Below the pieces are notes generated by a model, which saw only the letters and a list, made by a program, of their open reading frames with translations, searched no databases and was not told where the DNA came from. 21,099 bases of DNA from Treponema sp. (lineage in GTDB: Bacteria; Spirochaetota; Spirochaetia; Treponematales; Breznakiellaceae), in contig JAISBR010000155.1 of the NCBI GenBank assembly GCA_031266095.1, positions 1 through 21,099 on the forward strand. The letters are read 5' to 3'. Numbering within the stretch: position 1 is the stretch's first letter; every line of letters starts with the position of its first letter. The position numbers and the translations under genes were made by a program. Positions 7,018-14,700 of this stretch are shown in pieces.

Positions 7018-7062
7018 TTTTCGCGGCGCCTTTCTTCACAACAGCCGAGGCTTGGACGAAGG

Positions 7063-7146
7063 CGGCTTTGTGGAAGCGATAAGTCCACGCAGGACGAAAC
7101 CATAAAGGCCGCGAAAAAGATCGCGGAAAACTTGGAGATGATATAA
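7063..7146 (+). pseudogene. Relic of toxin (addiction-module killer protein), C-terminus only
   Basis: In this frame the sequence reads LCGSDKSTQDETIKAAKKIA and ends NLEMI-stop. That is the characteristic C-terminus of the RelE-superfamily 'addiction module killer' (HigB/Gp49-like) toxins, where a strand ending LLCGGDKSTQ is followed by a last helix. The rest of the toxin (about 75 residues) is absent: the frame upstream gives unrelated arginine-rich sequence up to the HD gene stop. The identification rests on pattern memory. Confidence 0.5.
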
Positions 7147-7147
7147 C

Positions 7148-7201
7148 ATGAAACCAGTAAAAGCCAGCGTTTGGGACACGGTTGAATATTTTGAATTTTG
7201 A
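7148..7201 (+). pseudogene. Relic of antitoxin (addiction-module antidote), N-terminus only
   Basis: An ATG one base after the toxin-relic stop opens a 17-codon frame, MKPVKASVWDTVEYFEF, which resembles the N-terminus of HigA-like antidote proteins (W-D-x-x-E-[YH]-[FL] before the EED helix). It stops abruptly at 7199-7201, and the HTH body is missing. Toxin followed by antidote with 1-base spacing is the usual order in this family. Another frame stays open from about 7172 to 7343, but nothing in it is recognisable. Confidence 0.5.
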
Positions 7202-7305
7202 GCATATAGCCCGGCCCTGGACTGTGGAACGGGTCAGGCGTGTAAATATCCGGGAAGGCTATAAAGAGATAGCCATTTATAGACCTGCGGAGGTTTTATC
7301 ATTAT

Positions 7306-7378
7306 TAGCAGGGACAGGACTCGAACCTGCGACCTCCGGGTTATGAGCCCGACGAGCTGCCAACTGCTCTACCCTGCG
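7306..7378 (-). tRNA. Initiator tRNA-Met (fMet, anticodon CAT)
   Basis: A 73-nt cloverleaf folds on the minus strand with anticodon loop CTCATAA. Initiator features are present: an unpaired first acceptor position (C1 opposite U72), an A11-U24 pair in the D stem and three consecutive G-C pairs at the base of the anticodon stem (GGG/CCC). The T loop is TTCGAGT and the discriminator is A. The CCA end is not encoded and must be added. It is the substrate of fmt, which lies in the same window. Confidence 0.93.
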
Positions 7379-7383
7379 TTGTG

Positions 7384-7412
7384 AATATACACATTTACGC
7401 CGGTTTAGTCAA
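7384..7412 (-). promoter_or_regulatory. Promoter of tRNA-fMet
   Basis: Read on the minus strand, TTGACT (7412-7407) and TATATT (7389-7384) are 17 bases apart. The -35 box overlaps the PrsW stop codon (7407-7405). The expected start is about 7378-7377, essentially the mature 5' end of the tRNA. Confidence 0.7.
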
Positions 7413-8139
7413 GGCTTTGCGCCTGAATTTTATGATCATTCCGAATAGACAGAACCGAGGAGGCCAGGGCGGAGAGGGCGATAAGGATCGCCGTTATTGA
7501 AGGGAAACCAGGCAAGGCTATCATAAAATTATAGATACTGTGGATGGCTACCGCCGAGAGGAAACGGAAGACCGCCTGGGAGGGATGTTTTCGGAATAGC
7601 ACCACAGAGGCGCCGACCCGGGCGCTGCAAGCGCCATGCAGGGGAGCGGTGGAAAAGGCCCTCAGCAGGGCAACGCCGGCGTCGGAGGCGCCGTAGGCGG
7701 CGCTTTCAAGGATCGCGAAACCGAGCCCGGCGACAAGACCGGCGGCGGAACCCTGAATAACATGACTGTAGGAAACCGGAACCGGGTCCTCCGCACTTGA
7801 GCCGGCGGAGATGGTAAAACCGGATTTTGAGGGCCGCAGACGGCCGCTTATCCCGAAAAAGATCAGCAGTACGATAAAACGGCTCAGTTCCTCAGTGAAA
7901 GCCACACGAATAAAGGTTTGAACAAACAATCCCCACTTGCCTGCGGCCCAGACTGCCGTTACGGTGAAAAAATTCTGAAAAAGAAGAGCGGGGAAAAAAG
8001 CGGCGGCGCCCGCCAGCAAAGCAAGCAAAAACCGTATAAAAGAAAAAGGGTAACGGGTAACGCGAAACCAGATATACACCGCAATCGCGGGAACAGCTGA
8101 GATAAAAATAAGAAACAACAATACCCATAAACCGGACAT
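7405..8139 (-). CDS. PrsW-like intramembrane protease
   Basis: A 244-aa integral membrane protein with about seven hydrophobic segments. It shows the PrsW-family signature: EE at 83-84 (FTEELSR), a GFAILES block with Glu145, His168 (APLHGA) and His200 (AIHSIYN). PrsW of Bacillus cleaves an anti-sigma factor in the membrane; the target here is unknown and no anti-sigma gene is adjacent. The ATG at 8139 was chosen because the N-terminus then matches the family and a -10 box (TATACT, 8153-8148) sits just upstream; a longer form from 8184 or 8202 would translate through the promoter region. No SD is seen. tRNA-fMet follows with its own promoter. Confidence 0.75.
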   Translation of the reverse strand: MSGLWVLLFLIFISAVPAIAVYIWFRVTRYPFSFIRFLLALLAGAAAFFPALLFQNFFTVTAVWAAGKWGLFVQTFIRVAFTEELSRFIVLLIFFGISGRLRPSKSGFTISAGSSAEDPVPVSYSHVIQGSAAGLVAGLGFAILESAAYGASDAGVALLRAFSTAPLHGACSARVGASVVLFRKHPSQAVFRFLSAVAIHSIYNFMIALPGFPSITAILIALSALASSVLSIRNDHKIQAQSLD

Positions 8140-8147
8140 AGATAGAT

Positions 8148-8155
8148 AGTATATT
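8148..8155. promoter_or_regulatory. Overlapping divergent -10 boxes (PrsW gene / aroK)
   Basis: On the minus strand TATACT occupies 8153-8148, 8 bases before the ATG at 8139. On the plus strand TATATT occupies 8150-8155 ahead of aroK at 8183. No convincing -35 box was found for either direction, so the call rests on the -10 boxes and the divergent layout. Confidence 0.4.
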
Positions 8156-8182
8156 ATCAAATATTCAGATAGGGTAAAAGCC

Positions 8183-8722
8183 ATGAAAAATATTTGTCTC
8201 ATCGGACCAAAACATTCGGGAAAAACAACTGTGGGCAGGGTCCTGGCCTCCCTTTGTTCCGGCTGTTTTGTCGATCTGGATGAACTGCTTGCGGAACGGA
8301 CCGGAAAAAGTCCCCGGACGCTCTATACCCAGGGGACCGCTGTTTTCAGGAAAGCCGAGGCGGAGGCGCTGGCGGCGTTTATCGGGTCAAAGAGCCCTGG
8401 CCCGCGCATTGCCGCTGTGGGAGGTGGTCTCACCGACAACCCCGAAGCGGTTGCCCTGCTGGAGAAAACGGAAACAATCCTGTCCGTGTACCTCAATGTA
8501 TCCGCGGATACCGCCTGGGACCGGATCATCGGGTCCGGCGGAGATATGCCGCCTTTTCTCAGAACCGATAATCCCCGGGAAACACACCGTATTCTCCACG
8601 AGCGGCGGGCGGCCGCCTGCCGGAAATTCGCCCGCTTTACAATCGAGGCGGAGGGAAAAAATCCCAAAGCGATTGCCGGAGAAATCATGGATATGCTTAC
8701 GGATATTCGCGGCGCGCCTTAA
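8183..8722 (+). CDS. aroK: Shikimate kinase
   Basis: Phosphorylates shikimate to shikimate 3-phosphate in the pathway to chorismate and aromatic amino acids. The 179-aa protein has the P-loop GPKHSGKTT (8-16), the substrate-binding DLDE (31-34) and Arg56 (in VFRKAE), the GGG turn (80-82) and a lid with Arg127 (PPFLRTDNP). In the last motif the usual Tyr of RxxxY is replaced by Cys (RRAAACRKFA), a minor change. AGGGT lies upstream of the ATG. It is divergent from the PrsW gene; no other aromatic-pathway gene is present in the window. Confidence 0.88.
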   Translation: MKNICLIGPKHSGKTTVGRVLASLCSGCFVDLDELLAERTGKSPRTLYTQGTAVFRKAEAEALAAFIGSKSPGPRIAAVGGGLTDNPEAVALLEKTETILSVYLNVSADTAWDRIIGSGGDMPPFLRTDNPRETHRILHERRAAACRKFARFTIEAEGKNPKAIAGEIMDMLTDIRGAP

Positions 8723-8797
8723 CCGCGTGTATTCCAAGGCCAAAAGTCTCATGCGGGACCGGGGAGGCGGTACTTGAGCGCCGCAGACAGCCATCGT

Positions 8798-8805
8798 TAT
8801 GCGCC
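8798..8805. repeat. 8-bp direct repeat, left of methyltransferase island
   Basis: TATGCGCC here is repeated at 9952-9959, on the other side of the AT-rich methyltransferase gene. The pair could be a target-site duplication or a remnant of recombination. Confidence 0.4.
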
Positions 8806-8812
8806 ATTTTCC

Positions 8813-8841
8813 TTGACAACTGTTTTTCAATAGAATATTCT
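8813..8841 (+). promoter_or_regulatory. Promoter of the DNA methyltransferase
   Basis: A consensus TTGACA (8813-8818) and TATTCT (8836-8841) are 17 bases apart. The predicted start at about 8848 is one base before the ATG at 8849, and no SD precedes that ATG, so the mRNA may be leaderless. No GANTC site is present between 8780 and 8850. Confidence 0.65.
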
Positions 8842-8848
8842 ATAAAAT

Positions 8849-9943
8849 ATGCGGGAAAACATAATAATCCGCGGGGATTGCATAGAAGAACTGAAAAAAA
8901 TTCCCAATAATTCTATAGACCTTGTTTTTGCGGATCCGCCTTATAATATGCAGCTCAAGAACGCGCTGTATAGACCGAACAACACCAAAGTTGATGGAGT
9001 CGATGACCAATGGGATAAATTTGTTTCGTTTAGGGAATATGATGATTTTTGTACCGCGTGGCTGACGGAGTGCCGCAGGGTATTAAAAGAAACCGGTTCA
9101 ATTTGGGTTATTGGTTCTTATCATAACATATTCCGCATAGGAAACATTATGCTGGATCTTGGCTTTTGGATTCTTAATGATGTTACATGGCATAAAATAA
9201 ATCCAATGCCGAATTTTTTAGGGACCCGTTTTACAAACGCGACGGAAACATTAATATGGTGTTCAAAAAGCGAAGCCGGCAAAAAATATACTTTTAATCA
9301 TAAGATTATGAAAAAATACAACGGCAATAAGCAAATGAGCTCCGTATGGCGAATAGGCCTTTGTATTGGGGATGAAAGAATAAAAGGGGCGGATGGGAAA
9401 AAAGCACATTCGACGCAAAAACCGGAAGAACTGCTTAAAAGGGTTATTCTATCATCAACAAACAAGAATGATATTGTTCTGGATCCGTTTTTTGGAACAG
9501 GTACAACGGGCGCTGCCGCAAAAAAGCTGGGCAGAAAATATATCGGCATAGAACGCGAACAAGACTATATTGAGATTGCCCAAAAAAGAATAGACAGTAT
9601 TACCGAATTATGGGGAGAAGCGGACTGGATTGAAGAAGAAAAAGGAAAACAGGTCAAAGTCCCTTTTGAAAATCTTGTAAAGGAACAAGTGATTAAAGCC
9701 GGTGATGTTCTCTATACGAGAAAAAACTATAACGCTTCCGCTTTTATATTGGAAAATGGAAATTTACAATACAAAGGCATAATCGGATCAATTCATAAAA
9801 TCGGCGCGATAATACAGCAAACACAATCGTGTAACGGGTGGAAATTCTGGTATATTACCAAAAACAATAAATCATTGCTGATTGATGATTTAAGAACTGA
9901 ATATATAACAAAGATATCAGGTGAAGGACAGCATTCCCTGTAA
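8849..9943 (+). CDS. CcrM/HinfI-type adenine-N6 DNA methyltransferase (orphan)
   Basis: A beta-class adenine methyltransferase, 364 aa: catalytic DPPY at 29-32, the AHSTQKP block at 186-192 and the AdoMet-binding DPFFGTGTTG at 212-221. It follows the order and wording of CcrM and M.HinfI, including VIGSYHNIFRIG, WILNDV and GTRF, so the likely target is GANTC. After residue 260 comes the C-terminal RAMA-type domain ending in GSIHKIGAIIQ and CNGW, as in CcrM. No restriction enzyme is nearby, so it is an orphan and may affect gene regulation or protect against restriction. The gene is clearly more AT-rich than its neighbours and flanked by an 8-bp direct repeat, signs of transfer. The target site is inferred from family resemblance. 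Confidence 0.9.
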   Translation: MRENIIIRGDCIEELKKIPNNSIDLVFADPPYNMQLKNALYRPNNTKVDGVDDQWDKFVSFREYDDFCTAWLTECRRVLKETGSIWVIGSYHNIFRIGNIMLDLGFWILNDVTWHKINPMPNFLGTRFTNATETLIWCSKSEAGKKYTFNHKIMKKYNGNKQMSSVWRIGLCIGDERIKGADGKKAHSTQKPEELLKRVILSSTNKNDIVLDPFFGTGTTGAAAKKLGRKYIGIEREQDYIEIAQKRIDSITELWGEADWIEEEKGKQVKVPFENLVKEQVIKAGDVLYTRKNYNASAFILENGNLQYKGIIGSIHKIGAIIQQTQSCNGWKFWYITKNNKSLLIDDLRTEYITKISGEGQHSL

Positions 9944-9951
9944 ACCGCGGA

Positions 9952-9959
9952 TATGCGCC
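9952..9959. repeat. 8-bp direct repeat, right of methyltransferase island
   Basis: Second copy of TATGCGCC (see 8798-8805), 8 bases after the methyltransferase stop and directly next to the stop codon of the convergent PilZ gene. Confidence 0.4.
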
Positions 9960-10700
9960 TTATCCTTCCGCGCTCTGCTTTACTTTGTAATCCAATAAAG
10001 GCAGTTCTATAAGATACTGTTCCAGGATTTTCTGTTCATCACCAGGGAAGGAACTGAACTCTATGGAAATAATCCTGCCGCCGCGGACCAAACGGCAGAT
10101 CGGCGAAAGAGTGGAGCTGCCGATACGGAGGCTGCATTCGTTCAGCTGCATATCCAAGACGATATCCTGCATCAATGAAGAGAAAGAGGGGAGAAAAGAA
10201 ATACCCCCGATGGAAATGGTTTTGAGATCTCCGGTGATAATGGCCCGATTCGCGGGGTTTACGAAAAGGAAACCAAGACGATGCCAGCTCTCCACATGTA
10301 AACGATTGTATCTTCTCCGCTCATTTACCGGAATATAGCGGCTTAATATATTTTGCAGCCGGATCAGTTCCGAAGGATTATCCAAAGATTCATCTACAAG
10401 GCCGCTTACGCCCAGAAACAAGGCCTGGGCGCCTTCCTCCACGGAAAAATGAGAGCCCTTGAATACAATGATGGGGCACATTTCCTTTGGACGATCGCCG
10501 CGCACAAACTGGACGAGTATCTTCCAGTGCCGGGGGAAATCACTGGCGCTGATAACAACCGCCGTGGGGTTGATCTCGTCTATATTGTCCATGGCCTTGA
10601 GTACCTGGCGGTAACGGATAAGTTCAAACCCCAAAGGCCGTACACACCGCGCGATAATGTTATAGCTGTCTTCTGAATCGAGAACAAGCAGCAGTTTCAT
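9960..10700 (-). CDS. Pseudo-receiver plus PilZ-domain protein
   Basis: A 246-aa cytoplasmic protein of two parts. Residues 1-120 resemble a response-regulator receiver: an acidic loop after the first strand (VLDSED, 6-11), a hydrophobic strand TAVVIS (46-51) and a conserved-type Lys81 (VFKG). The phosphoacceptor position after VVI appears to be Ser51, so it may not be phosphorylated. Residues 125-235 resemble PilZ: RRRYNRL (128-134) gives the RxxxR c-di-GMP motif, and TISIGG (161-166) stands where (D/N)xSxxG is expected, with Thr in place of Asp/Asn. c-di-GMP binding is therefore plausible but weakened. It starts inside an ATGA overlap with the upstream exported-protein gene, so the two are an operon. 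It resembles spirochaete PilZ motility proteins but cannot be named. Confidence 0.6.
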   Translation of the reverse strand: MKLLLVLDSEDSYNIIARCVRPLGFELIRYRQVLKAMDNIDEINPTAVVISASDFPRHWKILVQFVRGDRPKEMCPIIVFKGSHFSVEEGAQALFLGVSGLVDESLDNPSELIRLQNILSRYIPVNERRRYNRLHVESWHRLGFLFVNPANRAIITGDLKTISIGGISFLPSFSSLMQDIVLDMQLNECSLRIGSSTLSPICRLVRGGRIISIEFSSFPGDEQKILEQYLIELPLLDYKVKQSAEG

Positions 10701-11704
10701 TCGGTCCCCAGATTTATCACCGAATAATCCTCAACAGTCCAGATATTGTCTTTCTGCCGCAGATAATAGGTGTAACGCTTTAACTCGGTGAAATTCTCGT
10801 ACCGGAATTTTTCCAGTACCGTGACGGTTCCCTCGACATTATTGTACTGGGTCCGCTCCATGGTGAATTCGGTGGGTATGACCGAAATATCCCCGTCAAT
10901 AACCGAACTTTGCAGTTCCTGCCGGTATTGGGCCAGCATGCGCCTGCGGCCCTCTTCCCCCTCGGCAAGCCAGCGCCGGCGGCGGACTCCGTCCCGGGTG
11001 ATCATTGCCTCAAGGTCAAGGTAGAGAAAGAATCTCTCCCATTGGGATTTCTGCCTGGCAAGGATCAGGTACTCCACTACCCGATCCGGCGGGAGCCGTT
11101 CCCGGACCAGTACGGCGTTGGTCTCCACGTCCATTTCAAGGGGAATCCCGCCGGGACCGGGAATTAGCGGGGGCCTGATGTTGAGGTTCAGCCGGTTGGA
11201 TTCGAGCACAGGCGAGGCGGCGTTAACTTCCGGCGCAGAAGCGTTGACAGCCGCCGCCGGGCGGTACAGTTCAGGGTATACCCTGGCCCGTACCACAAAG
11301 GAACCGGGCAGGCTCAGATTGGCATAATCGCGGAGGTCTTCCACAAAGGAGAAAGATTCCCCGCTTTCCATCGATATCTCCCGGAAAAATATCCGTTGGT
11401 TTTGGGTCCGTTTGCGGACCAGTGAATCCGCAGGATCCACCGGCCGGTTACTTATGGTTCTGATATCAAAATCAACGGAAAAAACCCTCTCGTCCGCCAA
11501 TTTAAACCGGTACACGGAGGGGCTATTGTTGGCGATGGTTATCTGCACATAGATAGGGGCGCTTTCCACATAGTAGATCCTTCGATCAAAAAAACGGATG
11601 CTGAAATCGACTGCGCCGGCTTCAGCGGCCCCGGCGGACAGGGGGACCACCAGGCTCAAAAGGACCAGAAGGCCCGCCGCCCCAAAGCGGTTCGTATTGC
11701 TCAT
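10697..11704 (-). CDS. Exported protein of unknown function
   Basis: A 335-aa protein with a clear signal peptide: Asn and Arg near the start, a hydrophobic core at about 9-23 and a likely cleavage after AGA near residue 26; there is no lipobox Cys. The mature part starts with an Ig-like or beta-rich segment (residues 30-190) and ends with about 130 charged residues (195-335) rich in Arg, Glu and Tyr, reminiscent of SnoaL/NTF2-like lineages, but no family is recognised. The SD is strong (AAGGAAGGAAG before the ATG at 11704). The gene overlaps the PilZ gene by 4 bases, suggesting a shared cell-envelope or motility role. It is divergent from mfd with a 65-bp gap. Confidence 0.7.
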   Translation of the reverse strand: MSNTNRFGAAGLLVLLSLVVPLSAGAAEAGAVDFSIRFFDRRIYYVESAPIYVQITIANNSPSVYRFKLADERVFSVDFDIRTISNRPVDPADSLVRKRTQNQRIFFREISMESGESFSFVEDLRDYANLSLPGSFVVRARVYPELYRPAAAVNASAPEVNAASPVLESNRLNLNIRPPLIPGPGGIPLEMDVETNAVLVRERLPPDRVVEYLILARQKSQWERFFLYLDLEAMITRDGVRRRRWLAEGEEGRRRMLAQYRQELQSSVIDGDISVIPTEFTMERTQYNNVEGTVTVLEKFRYENFTELKRYTYYLRQKDNIWTVEDYSVINLGTE

Positions 11705-11745
11705 CTTCCTTCCTTGAAGCGGTGTTTAAAAAGGACACTCTTCTA

Positions 11746-11754
11746 TGATATAAT
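11746..11754 (+). promoter_or_regulatory. Extended -10 promoter of mfd
   Basis: TGATATAAT is a perfect extended -10 (TGn plus TATAAT at 11749-11754); no good -35 box is present, which extended -10 promoters tolerate. The start would be near 11761, leaving a leader of about 9 nt and no SD before the ATG at 11770. Confidence 0.6.
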
Positions 11755-11769
11755 AATCGGCAGATCGGC

Positions 11770-14700
11770 ATGAATACCTTATCCTTTCCTGAGCTTCAGC
11801 GGAAAATCGGCGCTTCAAAACAGGTTTCCCTGCTCGTTTCCGCCTTTACGGAGGGGAAATTTCCCCTGGAAATCGAAGGTTCCGAAGGTTCATTTAACGC
11901 CCTGCTCCTGGCAAGCCTGTTCCGGGCAAAGCCAGGCCTCTTCTTTGTCGTGGTACCCCAGGAAAGTGACGCCGCCGACCTTGCCCTGGACCTGGCCGCC
12001 GCGGAATTGCCCTGCCTGCAATTCCCCTGGTGGGGCGCCGCGCCCTACAATGAGCTGCCCCCGCTTTCCGCGGTTTTCGGCGAGCGGACCAGGGTGTTAA
12101 GCGAACTTACCGCAGGCCGCGCCGGAATCGTGATCATTCCCGAACGGGCCTTTCTTACCCCCCTGCCGCCGCCTGACTACATCAAGAGCCTCCTCGTATC
12201 CCTCAAGCCGGGCGGAAAGATCAACACCATTGCCCTGGCGGAAACCCTGGTTTCTTACGGCTATACCCGTGTTCCCAGAGTACAGGTTCACGGCGAATTC
12301 GCCCTCCGCGGTGAAGTGATAGACATTTTTATGGGCGGCGACGATGAGGCCTGCCGGGTGCTTTTTGATTTTGACCGGGTGGAGTCCATCAAGCGATTTG
12401 ACCCAATCGGCCAGGGCAGCGTCGGCGGGCGGGGCGGCGAAAAACTGCCGGAGCTGCTGATACGCCCCCTGCGGGAAGTGGTCTGGACCGATGATCGCAT
12501 TGAGGCGCTTGGAAACAATCTGGCCGCCTGCAAGGAATTTTCCGGCGGCGGCAGGGCTATTATTGAGACGCTTATTTCCCGCCGCTGTGCCGAAGGAGAG
12601 GAACTGTTTTATCCGCTGGCCTTTGATGGAGGGACGGCGGGCGGCGGAAGCCTTTTAGACTATCTTGGAGACAAGGGGACTCTGGTTCTGCTTGATCATG
12701 AACGGCTGGAAAACGCCCCGGAAAGTCTGCGCAGGGAATATCACAGTTTATACAATAAATCGATTCGCGCCGGAGGGCCAACAGACAGATCACCGTTGAA
12801 AAAAGAATTCCCTGTGCCGGAACGGCTGCTCCTTGATTTCAAAAGCCTGATTGACGGACGCAGACGGATCATCTCATTCAAGACTATCAAGAGTGAGCCT
12901 AAGCCGGGGGGCTGCCATATTGATGTTCCCTGCGAGCCGGGGCGGAGTTTTTTCGGTAATATCAATTATCTTAAAGAAGAATTTGCCTCGTTACTCGCAA
13001 TCGGCTGGAATATAGCGGTAGCCGCTGAATCGGAAGTACAGGCCGAACGCATCATGACTATCTTCGCTCCGCACCCGTCGCTGTGCGTAATGGCGTCTCC
13101 GCTCTCCGCCGGGTTCTCGCTGCCGGATATCCGTCTCATGGTGATTCAGGAGAACGAGATATTTGGCCGGCGGAAGCGCCCTCCCCGTTCACTCAAGAGC
13201 GTCCGTTCAAGCCCCATCGACACCTTTGTGGAGCTTAATCCCGGCGACCATGTGGTGCATGTGAATTACGGCATAGGCCTGTTCAAGGGCATTGAGCGGA
13301 TAAAGGCCCTGGGCCATGAGCGGGATTACATTCAGCTTGAGTACGCCGAAGCGGAAACGGTCTTTGTTCCGGTGGAACAGGTGAATATGGTCCAGCGCTA
13401 CATCGGCAACGAGGGACGGCCGCCCCGGTTGGACAAGCTGGGATCAAAGAGCTGGGAGAACCGCCGGGGCAAAGTGCGGAAATCCGTGGAAGACATCGCG
13501 GAAAGGCTCATCGAGCTTTACTCCAAGCGGAAGCAGTCCCAGGGTTTTGCCTTTCCCCAGGACAGCGAATGGCAGGCCATGTTCGAGGCCGCTTTTCCTT
13601 TTGAGGAAACCGAAGATCAGCTCCGCTGCGTGGAAGAGATCAAACAGGACATGGAAAGCCCTCACCCCATGGACCGGCTGGTCTGCGGCGATGTGGGTTA
13701 CGGAAAAACCGAAGTGGCGGTCCGGGCCTGCTTTAAGGCTATCATGGGCGGCAGACAGGCGGCCTTTCTCGCGCCCACCACGATCCTCGCCGAGCAGCAT
13801 TACGAAAATTTCCAGGAACGATTCTCCCTGTTTCCGATACGCATGGCTATGCTCTCCCGCTTTGTGGACCGGAGAAAAACCAGGGCCGTTCTGGAACAGC
13901 TCAAAAAAGGAGAGATAGATTTACTCATCGGTACTCACCGAATCATTCAGCGTGACGTGCAATTCAAGAACCTGGGATTGATTGTGATTGACGAGGAACA
14001 GCGATTCGGTGTCAAGGACAAAGAGCGGCTCAAGGAAATAAAAACCAATGTCGACTGCCTTACCCTTTCGGCCACCCCCATTCCCAGGACACTCCACATG
14101 AGTCTGCTCAAAATCCGGGATATGAGCCTGCTTGCCACTCCTCCCCTAAACCGCCACCCGATAGAGACCGTCATTGAGGAATACAACGACGAGCGGCTGG
14201 TCCATGCCATTCGATCCGAAGTTGAACGGGGAGGGCAGATTTTTTTTCTCCATAACCGTGTTGAAAGCCTCAGGGAAACAAGGCTCAAACTGGAACATCT
14301 GACGCCCGAGATGCTGATCGAAACCGCCCACGGTCAAATGGAAGCCCAGGACCTTGAAGATGTGATGCACCGCTTTATTCACGGAGGCTTTCATGTACTG
14401 GTGTCCACTACCATCATCGAAAACGGCATAGATATTCCCAATGTAAATACCATCATCATAGACCGGGCGGATATGTATGGCGTGTCACAGCTCTACCAGC
14501 TTCGGGGCAGGGTAGGCCGTTCAGACCGGGTGGCCTATGCGTATCTCTTTTATCCCAGGGATAAAGCCCTTTCGGAAGTCGCGATGAAGCGGCTCCAGGT
14601 AATTTCCGATTTTACCGAGTTAGGCTCTGGTTTCAAGATCGCCATGAAAGATATGGAGATCCGGGGGGCGGGGAATCTTCTGGGCAGGGAACAATCCGGC

